From Alphaproteobacteria bacterium (GTDB lineage Bacteria; Pseudomonadota; Alphaproteobacteria; SMXP01): a stretch of 41,684 nucleotides of DNA. The position numbers and the translations under genes were made by a program. This document shows positions 32,919-41,057 of this stretch, piece by piece. Each line of letters opens with the position of its first letter. The stretch's first letter is position 1. Under the pieces are notes generated by a model. It was not told the origin of the DNA. It made no database searches and was given only the letters and a program-made list of their open reading frames with translations. The stretch is from assembly GCA_028285305.1 (NCBI GenBank), contig JANQPV010000004.1, positions 1-41,684 of the forward strand, given 5' to 3'.

Positions 32919-33953
32919 ATGCAAACTGAGACCTTCACATCGCGAGCAGCAGCGCTCGGCGAGTTTGTTGAAGTCGTCCGAGAATTGGGAGGCGACCCTG
33001 AGCAATTGCTCGACGAAGAAGGTCTGAGCATCCGTGATCTGAACGATCCCGAAAATTCAATTCCCGCCTTGAGCGTGGGCCAACTGATCATCAATGGAGC
33101 CGAGCACACAGGTCACCCGCACTTCGGCGCCACCCTTGCCACCCGGCGGGATATGCAATCCTACTTCGGTGCGCTCGGCCGCCTCGTTTGGGCGGCGCCG
33201 GACCTAGGCACTTCCATGAAGGAGTTCTCGAGGTACATTTCATTACACATCGAAGGCAGCCAGTGGACTCTGGACGTAGACGATGAATTGGCTCGGCTAA
33301 CAAACTCCGTCCCGGCCCAATCGCCCCATCCGCAGCTTGTTGAACACAATCTCATTCTTGTACGGCGGCTCTTTGGCGCCATTAGCCATAATCGGTGGAC
33401 ACCCTATTTCGCCTGTTTCTCCACACCCCGGCCCAAAGATACCCAGTTTCTGCGGAGAGTCCTTGGTTGCCCCTTGAGATTCAATGCCGAATTCAATGGG
33501 ATCGAGTTTCACAGTTCGGACCTGTTCCTGAAACTGCCCTCCTCCGATAAACAACTCGGCGCCATTCTTCACTCCTACGTGGATCCTGTCTACGGCCGCC
33601 AAGACACTAATCTTCCCGAACAAGTGACGGAACTGATTCAAAAGAATCTGTTGTCAGGGCGTTTTTCCATAGACTCTGTATCGCGATTTTTTCCTCACTC
33701 ACGAAGTACGTTACAGAAAAGGCTGAGTGAACAGGGAACCAGTTATCAGAAACTGTTAAACTCTGTACGCGATCAAAAGGCGGCGGACATGCTCCTCAAT
33801 ACGGATATATCCATTGGTGAGTTGAGCGACTTGCTGGGCTACAGGACCATTGATGCCTTTTCGAGAGCCTTTAAGAACCGGCTCGGCGAGGCCCCGAGTC
33901 AATGGCGCCACCGTCGGCGCTCAGGTGACCGATCAGGTCTACCCTCCGAATAA
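32919..33953 (+). CDS. AraC-family transcriptional regulator (OruR/arabinose-binding type)
   Basis: A 344-residue activator with an N-terminal arabinose-binding-like (Arabinose_bd) domain (about 15-200, HPHFGATLATRRDMQSYFGALG quoted as TRRDMQSYFGALG) and a C-terminal AraC double helix-turn-helix with SVSRFFPHSRSTLQKRLSEQG and ELSDLLGYRTIDAFSRAFKN. The gene lies 151 bases after the PhyH gene and 136 bases before the cupin-FAH-SnoaL operon on the same strand, so that operon is the likeliest target. No operator half-sites were obvious. Confidence 0.9.
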   Translation: MQTETFTSRAAALGEFVEVVRELGGDPEQLLDEEGLSIRDLNDPENSIPALSVGQLIINGAEHTGHPHFGATLATRRDMQSYFGALGRLVWAAPDLGTSMKEFSRYISLHIEGSQWTLDVDDELARLTNSVPAQSPHPQLVEHNLILVRRLFGAISHNRWTPYFACFSTPRPKDTQFLRRVLGCPLRFNAEFNGIEFHSSDLFLKLPSSDKQLGAILHSYVDPVYGRQDTNLPEQVTELIQKNLLSGRFSIDSVSRFFPHSRSTLQKRLSEQGTSYQKLLNSVRDQKAADMLLNTDISIGELSDLLGYRTIDAFSRAFKNRLGEAPSQWRHRRRSGDRSGLPSE

Positions 33954-34089
33954 GAGTCGCCCCTCAAATCAGCCTTTTGAAGGCAAATCTGGGCAAATTA
34001 ACAAAAAAAGGAGGCGAATTATCAAATCCCGTGGGATCGTCATGGCTAGTCTTTAGCCGCTTACCGATCAACTATGGAGGGGAGAGACG

Positions 34090-34644
34090 ATGCCCCAAGA
34101 TGTCAGACGCGTTGTGACTGGGCTGGATTCAAAAGGAAGAGCCCGTGTCTTGATGGATGGACCAAGTCCTCACTACGAGGACCGGCCGTCCGGCCGCATC
34201 ACCGAAATCTGGTCGAATGCGGAATCGCCGGCGACCTATGATAACGCGGGCGACCGCGCGATTTGGCCCATGCAACACGATCCCGAGCCCAACGGCACCA
34301 TATGCCGCGTTCTTGAGATGGCGCCGGGATTTGAAATCCCGGCGGATACCCCTCCAGAGGAACTTCTGGCGCTCGCAAAATCGGTGTTTGCAAGCATGCA
34401 GAGCGATTTTGTTCCCACCCTCGAATCGGTCCAGCGTCATCCGTCGTTTCACAAGACCGACTCATTGGATTATCTCGCAATTCTGTCCGGCCGCCTGACA
34501 ATGCTGATGGACGATGACGAAGAAGTTACACTGGGGCCTGGCGATGTCGTGGTTCAGCAAGGCGTTATGCATGGCTGGCGGGTCGAAGGTGACGAGCCCG
34601 TTCGCATGTTTGCCGTTCTGATCGACGGTCACCCAGCCAAATAG
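34090..34644 (+). CDS. Cupin-domain protein
   Basis: A 184-residue single-cupin protein. The cupin barrel covers about 105-175: FHKTDSLDYLAILSGRLTML (quoted as HKTDSLDYLAILSG), then LGPGDVVVQQGVMHGWR with the second-motif His. One His in HKT and one in VMHGW could bind a metal. The N-terminal half (TEIWSNAESPATYDN) is unrelated and seen in cupins of hydroxylase or hydrolase clusters. GGAGGGGAGAG gives a strong start. First of three genes with a fumarylacetoacetase-type hydrolase 19 bases downstream. Confidence 0.85.
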   Translation: MPQDVRRVVTGLDSKGRARVLMDGPSPHYEDRPSGRITEIWSNAESPATYDNAGDRAIWPMQHDPEPNGTICRVLEMAPGFEIPADTPPEELLALAKSVFASMQSDFVPTLESVQRHPSFHKTDSLDYLAILSGRLTMLMDDDEEVTLGPGDVVVQQGVMHGWRVEGDEPVRMFAVLIDGHPAK

Positions 34645-34663
34645 AAAAAGCGAGAGACAGCTC

Positions 34664-35563
34664 ATGAAACTCGTAACGTATGAAGACGAAAGGGGACATG
34701 CCAAACCCGGCATGCTGATCGAGGATGACTCCCAAATCGTCCCCATCACGCAATACGCATCCCTTCAAGACATCATTGAAGGAGGGGGTGAGGCCCTCGA
34801 CCACCTTAAGTCCGTAGACAGAGCCAGCGGAATTCCAGCAAGCGAAACGCGATTGTTGGCCCCGCTTCCCCGGCCGGTTCAGATCCGGGATGCTCTGTGT
34901 TTTTTGGACCATATGCGCAACGCCGGCAGGATCGCTGTCACCCTTCAGGGAAAAGAACCGGACGCCTTTGAACTCTCGCCCGCCTTTGTGACCGCGCCCC
35001 GCTATTACAAAGCGAACCGGATGTGCGTGGTCGGACCCGATCATGATATCGAATGGCCGGAAGGCTGTAACATGCTCGACTACGAACTGGAGCTTGGGAT
35101 CATCGTCGGCAAAGAAGGAAAAAACATCCCCCGCGACCGGGCCAGAGACTATATTTTTGGCTATACGATCTTCAATGATGTGTCCGCACGCGATCTACAG
35201 GTGGAAGAAATGGCTGCCGGATTAGGTCCGGCAAAGGGCAAAGACTTCGACACGGGCAATGTGCTCGGGCCCTGTATCGTCACAAAGGACGAGGCCGACA
35301 TCGATAATCTCACCATGATCGCACGGTTGAACGGCGAAAAGGTTTCCAAAGGCAATTCAAGCCAGATGGATCACAAAGTCGATGACATCATCGCTCACGT
35401 CAGCCGAAACGAAACCATCTACCCCGGCGAAGTACTGGGGTCGGGAACGGTTCCCCTCGGCTGTTTGATGGAGCACGGACGATCACTTTCGCCGGGTGAC
35501 GTCGTCGAACTCGAAGTCGAAGGGATCGGCGTATTGCGAAACAGGTTCATAAAAACAAACTAG
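34664..35563 (+). CDS. Fumarylacetoacetate hydrolase (FAH) family protein
   Basis: A 299-residue enzyme of the FAH/2-oxopent-4-enoate hydratase/isomerase superfamily, cleaving or hydrating ring-opened dioxo acids. N-terminal cap (1-70), then the catalytic barrel with metal-binding Glu in the NMLDYELELGIIVGKEG region (DYELELG) and Asp in FNDVSARDLQ, and GPAKGKDFDTGNVLGPCIV (GKDFDTGNVLGP) typical of the family. The late GEVLGSGTVPLGC fits the substrate pocket. It sits in the middle of the cupin-FAH-SnoaL operon and is the likely central hydrolase. Confidence 0.92.
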   Translation: MKLVTYEDERGHAKPGMLIEDDSQIVPITQYASLQDIIEGGGEALDHLKSVDRASGIPASETRLLAPLPRPVQIRDALCFLDHMRNAGRIAVTLQGKEPDAFELSPAFVTAPRYYKANRMCVVGPDHDIEWPEGCNMLDYELELGIIVGKEGKNIPRDRARDYIFGYTIFNDVSARDLQVEEMAAGLGPAKGKDFDTGNVLGPCIVTKDEADIDNLTMIARLNGEKVSKGNSSQMDHKVDDIIAHVSRNETIYPGEVLGSGTVPLGCLMEHGRSLSPGDVVELEVEGIGVLRNRFIKTN

Positions 35564-35610
35564 TCCCAAATTCATAATCTCTATGAAACCACCTCGATAG
35601 GAGCTTCGTT

Positions 35611-36252
35611 ATGACTGACACCAACCAGGGCGCGCTCGAGCAACGGATCGAAACTCTCGAAAAGGAACTCACCGAAATAAAGGACCGCGAAGCCATCCGT
35701 GAAGTCATTCACCGCTATTGCCACGCCGTCGACCGGTGCGACCTCGAAGAACTCAAAGGCTGTTACCACGCGGACGGCTATGACGATCACGGATTCTTTG
35801 CCGGCAACGCCCATGAATTCGCCGACTATGTCATCCCGGTCCTGGAGCAAATAGACTCAAGTTGTCATTCAATCTCGAACACGCGCATCAAGATCAAAGG
35901 CAACCAGGCCGCGTGCGGGTCCTATTGGTCGGTCATTCATCGTTTAAGACATGAAGCCGGATTCGCCGATTTCTGGCATCAGGGACGGTATCTGGATGTA
36001 TTCGAAAAACGCGGCGGCGAGTGGAAGATACTGCATCGGGTGATCGTGGGCGATTTCGACCGATGGATTGAAACGATCGATCTAAGAGCTCAGATGGAGG
36101 ACAGTCCCAACGCAACACTCGCGGGTTGTCGCGGAGACAAGGACCCGGGAAATCTGTGGTTCGATTTGACCCAACACAGACCAGATCGGACCGCGATGGA
36201 AGATCTCTGGGGCGTGTTTCACGCGTTGAGCGACGCCACTCGGCCCAACTAA
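35611..36252 (+). CDS. SnoaL-like / NTF2-family protein (SnoaL_4)
   Basis: A 213-residue protein with a coiled N-terminus (LEQRIETLEKELTEIKDRE), then the SnoaL_4 pattern IREVIHRYCHAVDRCDLEELKGCYHADGYDDHG quoted as HRYCHAVDRCD and YHADGYDDHG, and GRYLDVFEKRGGEWKILHRV (YLDVFEKRGGEWKI). Such proteins are often ring-cleavage or dehydration partners in aromatic or terpenoid catabolism, but enzyme or binding role is open. Third gene of its operon (47 bases after FAH), AGGAG precedes the ATG. It ends 11 bases before the convergent CmcJ/NvfI gene. Confidence 0.85.
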   Translation: MTDTNQGALEQRIETLEKELTEIKDREAIREVIHRYCHAVDRCDLEELKGCYHADGYDDHGFFAGNAHEFADYVIPVLEQIDSSCHSISNTRIKIKGNQAACGSYWSVIHRLRHEAGFADFWHQGRYLDVFEKRGGEWKILHRVIVGDFDRWIETIDLRAQMEDSPNATLAGCRGDKDPGNLWFDLTQHRPDRTAMEDLWGVFHALSDATRPN

Positions 36253-36263
36253 CAGACGGAACT

Positions 36264-37541
36264 TTAGAAAAACACAAACGATCTAACCACCAGATTTTTC
36301 CGGCAGGGGGCATCCTCCGGCTGGGTCGGATCGATGGCGGCAGTGTGGAACGACCAGCGCGAGACACTGCCGTCAGTGACGGAGTCGTAGCACTTCAGCA
36401 TGGAAACTTCTGTCGGGGTTTGGTCCGGAAACCAATACCACTCATGCTCCGGCCGGTACGTAAAGCGCGTTGTTTCTCCAACCCGGTCATCATAGATCCG
36501 GTAATTGGTGATGTAGGGCTGATCGGCAAAAGAGGGCCACGCACAGAGAACAAACGGATTCTGCTTCACTGTTTCCATGGGCTTGGCGAGGTTGATGGAC
36601 ATAAACCGGCGGGACATTTTCGCGTCCGCCTCTTCTTCCGTGTAATGCTGTTCCCGTCCAAAGTTCCGGAGGTTCTTCGTCAACAGTTCCCGGCACCGCA
36701 CCCGGCCGCTATTGTCGTTGAGATCGTTGTGCACAAGATTGGCATAGGTTGCATTGACGCCCGGATTCTTGTCGTCTTGGTTTTCCGTGCGGTCCCCCTG
36801 ATAGTCCTTGTCGAACACATCGTGGTTATAGACGAGCGCATCCGTCGCATCCGGAAAGAACTCCAAAAGAAGCTTCTCCATTTCCGGATAATAGACCCGC
36901 TCCACTTCGTGGGCATCATAGAAGTTTTGGCATTTGGACTCGCAGTGGGCGAGAGACACGCCGAGCTTGTCCATACACTCCGGGCTATTGGGTGACAGGC
37001 CGGGATAGTATTCCCCGATGCGCCGCGCATCCCGCAAAATCTGAGGAAAGTAGAGACACCGCCGTACATTATCCATTTCATCTTTACGCAGAAGACTGGC
37101 GTCTTGCTCCCGCGCCGGGTCGCGCCAGAGCCCGTTGGACGAAACAACCGAATAAGACGGCCCCTCATGGATCGAATACCGCAGCGGGATCGCAATGCCC
37201 CCTTCCGGCGCCTCAATCTTGTTCTCGCGGATATAGTCAAGACATTCCGCATACCGGCGAAATCCCAGACCCCATTTGGTTTCGATGGGGCCAGGAGGGG
37301 CATTGTCTAAAAGATCGTTAATCGCCTGGCCCTCGCCTTCGGCGATCAGCCGAAGCGCATCGTCAATGGCTTTGGCCGTTCCTGCATCCCCGTTGCTGTC
37401 AAACGACATGTAAGACAGCCCGCCGTTGGCCGCGATGGGCGCCGCTTGCCCTTCGGTCAGCTCAAACTGGGGAATGTAGGCTTTTGCAGCGGAACCAGCG
37501 GATTTTGGCGCGTTCTCCGCGCTATCGTGGGTGTGCACCAT
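36264..37541 (-). CDS. CmcJ/NvfI-family oxidoreductase
   Basis: A 425-residue protein of the CmcJ/NvfI (AsaB-like) family, non-haem iron oxygenases known from cephamycin and fungal meroterpenoid biosynthesis. Recognised elements are YANLVHNDLND (His/Asp pair), RFMSINLAKPM (SINLAKP), EWYWFPDQTPTEVSMLKCYDS (WYWFPDQTP) and RWSFHTAAIDP with the distal His, ending RKNLVVRSFVFF. All expected histidines seem present. AAGGAGG before the ATG is strong. It probably follows the LLM gene in one minus-strand transcript, 108 bases downstream of it. Bacterial substrates are unknown. Confidence 0.82.
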   Translation of the reverse strand: MVHTHDSAENAPKSAGSAAKAYIPQFELTEGQAAPIAANGGLSYMSFDSNGDAGTAKAIDDALRLIAEGEGQAINDLLDNAPPGPIETKWGLGFRRYAECLDYIRENKIEAPEGGIAIPLRYSIHEGPSYSVVSSNGLWRDPAREQDASLLRKDEMDNVRRCLYFPQILRDARRIGEYYPGLSPNSPECMDKLGVSLAHCESKCQNFYDAHEVERVYYPEMEKLLLEFFPDATDALVYNHDVFDKDYQGDRTENQDDKNPGVNATYANLVHNDLNDNSGRVRCRELLTKNLRNFGREQHYTEEEADAKMSRRFMSINLAKPMETVKQNPFVLCAWPSFADQPYITNYRIYDDRVGETTRFTYRPEHEWYWFPDQTPTEVSMLKCYDSVTDGSVSRWSFHTAAIDPTQPEDAPCRKNLVVRSFVFF

Positions 37542-37649
37542 GGCGGCCTCCTTCGAATGCTGCCGAATGATGACATATGGATGAAACTCTGCCTAGCGGG
37601 ACCGGCGGGAGGCAGATGTGCAGCGGGTCACACACGCATTTTTGGTCAC

Positions 37650-38488
37650 CTAAACCGACGGCGGCCCGGCCTGAATGCGTTTGCGCAAGGTCTCCAAGTC
37701 TTCGACGGCGGGCAAGGTGCCGTCGACCCACCAGTTCGCCCCCGCCTCTTCTAGGGCGCTCGCGCGATCTTCGTCCTGTTCTTTGTCATTGGTCGTATTC
37801 GCGCCCACCGACAAGTTGAAGGGTTTATCGCTCTCCCGATGTTCCTGAATATAGCTTGATATAGCCGCCACATCCTGCGGCGTCAGGGGGTCTACAAAGC
37901 CGTCTTTCATGGCGTAGACGCCGTCATAGCGCGCCGCGCGGCGGAACGGCTTTTTGTTTGGCCACGTGCCCGCGAGCCAAATCGGCACGTTGGCTTTGGC
38001 TTCAAAGGGTGTCGGTGAATGAACATGATAGTGCTCCCCGTCGAATGACACGGGGTCCCACTTAAGATCGCGGTGAGAACAGAGAGACTCTCATCAATCA
38101 TCTGACCGCGCGTCGGCAAATCGCGCTCTTCTCCCAAATCGTCGAACTCAGCTGTCCCCACACCGAGACCAGCCCCGAAGATAAAGCGGCCCTCTGAAAG
38201 GCGATGAATCGCCAATATCTCACGGGCGAGCTTGGCCGGTCGGCGGCGCGCAACCGGAGTAATGGATGTCCCAAGAAAGATTTTCTCCGTACGCTGCGCC
38301 ATGAGCGCGAGCGCGATCCAGGGCTCCGCATGAGGGCCCCCTTCCGCCATTCCCGGAAAATGCAAATTGACGTGGTCCCAAACCAGCGCCGCGTCCCAAC
38401 CGCTTTGTTCGGCCTCATACGCCAAATCGGCCAGAACCCGTTCATCGCTTAAGTGTTCGAAAAGTGGAAAATTGAAGGCGAACTTCAC
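37650..38488 (-). pseudogene. LLM-class flavin/F420 oxidoreductase, frameshifted
   Basis: A luciferase-like monooxygenase gene whose first part (KFAFNFPLFEHLSDERVLADLA, quoted as KFAFNFPLFEHLSDERV, to LTAILSG) and last part (VSFDGEHYHVHSPTPF to the end) lie in two overlapping frames. The joint reads SG(D)PVSFDGEHY if one G is restored in the run GGGACCCC near 38057-38059, giving about 280 residues, normal for the family. GTG 38488 is the likely start (GGAG 6 nt upstream), giving MKFAFNFP. The conserved SITPVARRRPAKLAREI and GAGLGVGTAEFDDLGE motifs are intact. A single-base deletion in a short G-run can be a sequencing error, so the gene may be functional. Confidence 0.85.
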
Positions 38489-38573
38489 AGCTAGCTCCAA
38501 ATTTGGGTCACGATCAGGTTCTACCATGTATATTTCGAGAGCTTCCTGAAGGGAATAATCTCATTTTGGAATC

Positions 38574-38709
38574 CTGACACTGTGAGTTGGGATCGGTTTT
38601 GAAATGGCTTCTCTGGGAGGAGTTCCCTTAAGCGGCCAGCCAGCGAACGGGGAGCCAAACCCGTTCTGTGAATGAAAACGAGCGCTCCCAGAGCCACTTC
38701 CTGTGTCAG
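38574..38709. repeat. 136-base imperfect palindrome upstream of bluB
   Basis: Outer arms CTGACAC (38574-38580) and GTGTCAG (38703-38709), a longer inner stem CTCTGGGAG (38611-38619) with CTCCCAGAG (38685-38693) extended by TGG/CCA, and a central hairpin GAACGGG/CCCGTTC (38645-38651/38660-38666). It lies between the divergent LLM and bluB genes. It could be a non-autonomous mobile element or a structured leader; no target-site duplication is seen. Confidence 0.55.
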
Positions 38710-38809
38710 AAGTGGACAGTTAACCAACCTGTCCTACTGTTCCAAAGGACGACGATCGAACGCCCCAACAGGTCGCCGCTCCGCGCGCTGTGTCGAAAAA
38801 GAGATAAGC

Positions 38810-39448
38810 ATGACCGGACCGCAATTTGACGAGAAGTTCAGAGAACAACTCTATTCGCTGTTTCAATGGCGACGCGATGTCAGAAGCTTTAGATCTGATT
38901 TAATCAGTACCGAAACGCTATTGGAACTCCTTAATGTAGCAACTCTGGCTCCGTCCGTCGGCAACTCTCAACCCTGGAGATTTGTCCTTGTAGAGGATGA
39001 CAGACTTCGCGAGAGCGTTCGCGAAAATTTCAGAAGGGAAAACCAGGCAGCCCTCGAAGACTACGAAAACGAAGATGCTCAAAAGTATGCTCGGCTCAAG
39101 CTGAGCGGCTTAGAAGAAGCGCCCGTCCATCTGGCGGTCTTTGTCGATGAGTGCAGCAAAGAGGGAAAAGGACTCGGGGCGCGAACAATGCCGGAGGTCA
39201 AAACTTACTCAGTCATCTTGTCTATTCACACCCTGTGGCTCGCGGCCCGCGCCCGCGGAATCGGACTGGGGTGGGTCTCAATCTTGGACCCCCAAAAGAT
39301 ACAAGAAACACTGGGCGTTCCAGCGCGTTGGAAACTAGTTGGATATTTCTGTCTGGGATATCCCGCAGAAGAGAATGACGTGCCCGAATTAGAGCGACTC
39401 GGCTGGCAAGACCGGAAGTGTATCGACGAATTCTTGACGATCCTCTGA
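38810..39448 (+). CDS. bluB: 5,6-dimethylbenzimidazole synthase BluB
   Basis: BluB breaks reduced FMN with oxygen to form 5,6-dimethylbenzimidazole, the lower ligand of vitamin B12. The 212-residue protein shows the hallmark WRRDVRSFRSDLI (FMN-binding RRDVR), LAPSVGNSQPWRFVLV (APSVG-Q-PW loop), KLSGLEEAPVHLAVFVD and the WLAARARGIGLGWVSILDP segment, matching BluB more closely than ordinary nitroreductases. APSVGN replaces the usual APSVGF/L-M-Q by one residue. ATG 38810 matches the family start; the frame opens far upstream without similarity. No other cobalamin gene and no B12 riboswitch is visible nearby, so it is an isolated ligand gene. Confidence 0.88.
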   Translation: MTGPQFDEKFREQLYSLFQWRRDVRSFRSDLISTETLLELLNVATLAPSVGNSQPWRFVLVEDDRLRESVRENFRRENQAALEDYENEDAQKYARLKLSGLEEAPVHLAVFVDECSKEGKGLGARTMPEVKTYSVILSIHTLWLAARARGIGLGWVSILDPQKIQETLGVPARWKLVGYFCLGYPAEENDVPELERLGWQDRKCIDEFLTIL

Positions 39449-39525
39449 GATCGAAAACAACACACCGATAGCCCAAATCGCGCTATGCTCTTAGCCTCTA
39501 TTTCAATTTTTGAGGGGACTATGCC

Positions 39526-40055
39526 ATGTCACTTGCAGAGCTGGGTGTCGTCAGTGAAATCGTCGGATCAATCGCCGTACTCTTTACACTAATTGTTCTC
39601 GTTTTCCAGATCAGCAGAGCGAGAAAGGAAATCACACGGGCGAACGCCCGCGAATTGATTCGCCACAACAACGAAATTTTGCTGAGATTATCTGAAAACC
39701 CAGAACTCTTAGATGTACACATTCGGGGCCAAAAAAGATCTTGAATGCCTTACTGATGCCGAACGCATAAAATGGGGAACCTGGCTTTTCGCTTGGATCA
39801 CCCAATCGGAACAAGGATTTGTTGATCAGTACCAAAAGGATGTTTCGGGAATAGAGTTGGACGAATACGTGGAAGGGAGTAGCCCTTACACTTCGCAGCA
39901 AAGGAGGCAGAGCCTTCTGGCCACGCATTCGGAGCTGGTTCGATCCGGCCTTTTGTGATGCGGTGGAGCGCCAAATGGCAAAGTCCAACACAACCTATTT
40001 GGAACGCCTCACCGACCCCGCATGGACCGCCCCGGCTAACCGAGAGCCCAATTAA
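39526..40055 (+). pseudogene. Small membrane protein gene with three frameshifts
   Basis: A conserved-type protein with one N-terminal membrane helix (VVSEIVGSIAVLFTLIVLVF) followed by a cytoplasmic helical domain, split over four frame segments. Segment 1 ends at an A6 run (39731-39736; one A too many); segment 2 (DLECLTDAERIKWGTWLFAW to SSPY) ends where TAC is followed by an extra AC (39890-39891); segment 3 is FAAKEAE; after a missing G near 39912 segment 4 reads AFWPRIRSWFDPAFCDAVE and ends NREPN at TAA 40053-40055. That end overlaps the LysR gene by 4 bases, as a real gene end would. The reconstructed protein is about 176 residues. Three lesions in one gene argue for decay. Confidence 0.8.
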
Positions 40056-40984
40056 CTTGAAACGAACGAACTAAGGGCCTCCCGAAGCCATTGCAGCGTG
40101 ACTTGGACTTTACGTTCTTCCAGCGCCGCCCGGCGGCAGACAAAATTATAGTGCCTCGACCGGTCTTGTGCCTCTGGGAAGACCGGGAAGATGTCGTCCC
40201 CGTATCCGGGAAATGCGGAAATGAGCGGTTGCATCGACATCGCAATCCCGAGCCCGGCTTTCACCGCATCAAGGGCGCCCAGAACGGAATCAAAAACGAT
40301 TGCGTTTTTTGCGTCCAGCCGTCCGCCACCATGAGAAGCGTACCAATCCTGCCATGCGGAGGGATTCTGACGCACAAATAAGAGTGTATGCTGATTAAAG
40401 TCCTCGAGCGTTTCAAGAGCAGGAGCTCCATCCAAATACCCCTCCGAGGCGACCGGCTGTCCGCGCACCTGAATGAGAGGCAGACACTCAAGGCCCGCAC
40501 TATGGTCCGCCCCAAAGCGTAACGCAATATCCGCTTCCCCGTTTAGAACGTCCGCATAGGCGTTCGACGTTTCAAGCCGAAGCTCGAAACCGGGGTGTTC
40601 CGTATGAAAACGGTTGAGATTGGGCAACAGGATCACGCTTGTGAAGAAGGGCAAAGCGCTCAGACGGATCGTGTTCCTGTCTCTCGTCGTTTGGACAGCA
40701 CGTGTGGCGGCACGCAGGTCTGTGAGTGACTTGTGAACAGCGGCCAAATAGTCCCGCCCTACGTCCGTCAATTTGATAACGCGGCCAACCCGCTCGAACA
40801 GATGGACACCCAGACTATCTTCCAGCTCCTTAATCGCATGGGAAACGGCTGACGGCGTTCTCCCCATCTCCTTAGCCGCGCGCGCGAACGACTCATGGGA
40901 CGCCGCCAACTCAAAAGCGAGCAAGGCTGCCATCGAGGGTAGAGAAACAGGGTTTTGAATAGATGAATTATTCTCATCAATCAT
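40052..40984 (-). CDS. LysR-family transcriptional regulator (GcvA-like)
   Basis: A 310-residue LysR-type regulator: winged HTH at about 15-75 with ASHESFARAAKEMGRTPSAVSHAIKELED (quoted as SFARAAKEMGRTPSAVSHAI) and a periplasmic-binding-like effector domain (about 90-300, SNAYADVLNGEADIALRFG as NAYADVLNGEADIALRFG). The subgroup resembles GcvA/AmpR-type regulators. ATG 40984 is preferred (GCGAG about 9 nt upstream); the frame is open 29 codons further without similarity. It is divergent from the thioesterase gene, with 73 bases between, holding a T-N11-A box. Confidence 0.9.
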   Translation of the reverse strand: MIDENNSSIQNPVSLPSMAALLAFELAASHESFARAAKEMGRTPSAVSHAIKELEDSLGVHLFERVGRVIKLTDVGRDYLAAVHKSLTDLRAATRAVQTTRDRNTIRLSALPFFTSVILLPNLNRFHTEHPGFELRLETSNAYADVLNGEADIALRFGADHSAGLECLPLIQVRGQPVASEGYLDGAPALETLEDFNQHTLLFVRQNPSAWQDWYASHGGGRLDAKNAIVFDSVLGALDAVKAGLGIAMSMQPLISAFPGYGDDIFPVFPEAQDRSRHYNFVCRRAALEERKVQVTLQWLREALSSFVSS

Positions 40985-40999
40985 GAAAGAAACTCGCTT

Positions 41000-41012
41000 T
41001 TCATGCGTTGAA
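41000..41012. promoter_or_regulatory. LysR box (T-N11-A)
   Basis: TTCATGCGTTGAA is an inverted TTCA/TGAA pair with 5-base spacing that satisfies the T-N11-A rule, 15 bases upstream of the lysR start and 46 bases upstream of the thioesterase start. Confidence 0.45.
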
Positions 41013-41057
41013 TGCCGAAAGAGAATAGAGAAACTGAATACGAACATTGAGTCAACG

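Noticed and set aside
36126-36995. Plus-strand frame of 289 codons opposite the CmcJ/NvfI gene
   Set aside because: Val/Ile/Arg-rich mirror translation of a conserved enzyme; starts inside the SnoaL-like gene.
38521-38727. 68-codon minus-strand frame across the palindrome
   Set aside because: Lies in the structured repeat and has no ribosome site; probably not a gene.
38574-38809. Cobalamin riboswitch upstream of bluB
   Set aside because: No recognisable B12 box or GCCACTG-type core; the palindrome has a different layout.
39731-39737. Programmed -1 frameshift at AAAAAAG
   Set aside because: The needed shift is +1 and the heptamer is out of register with the reading frame; two further lesions downstream point to decay.
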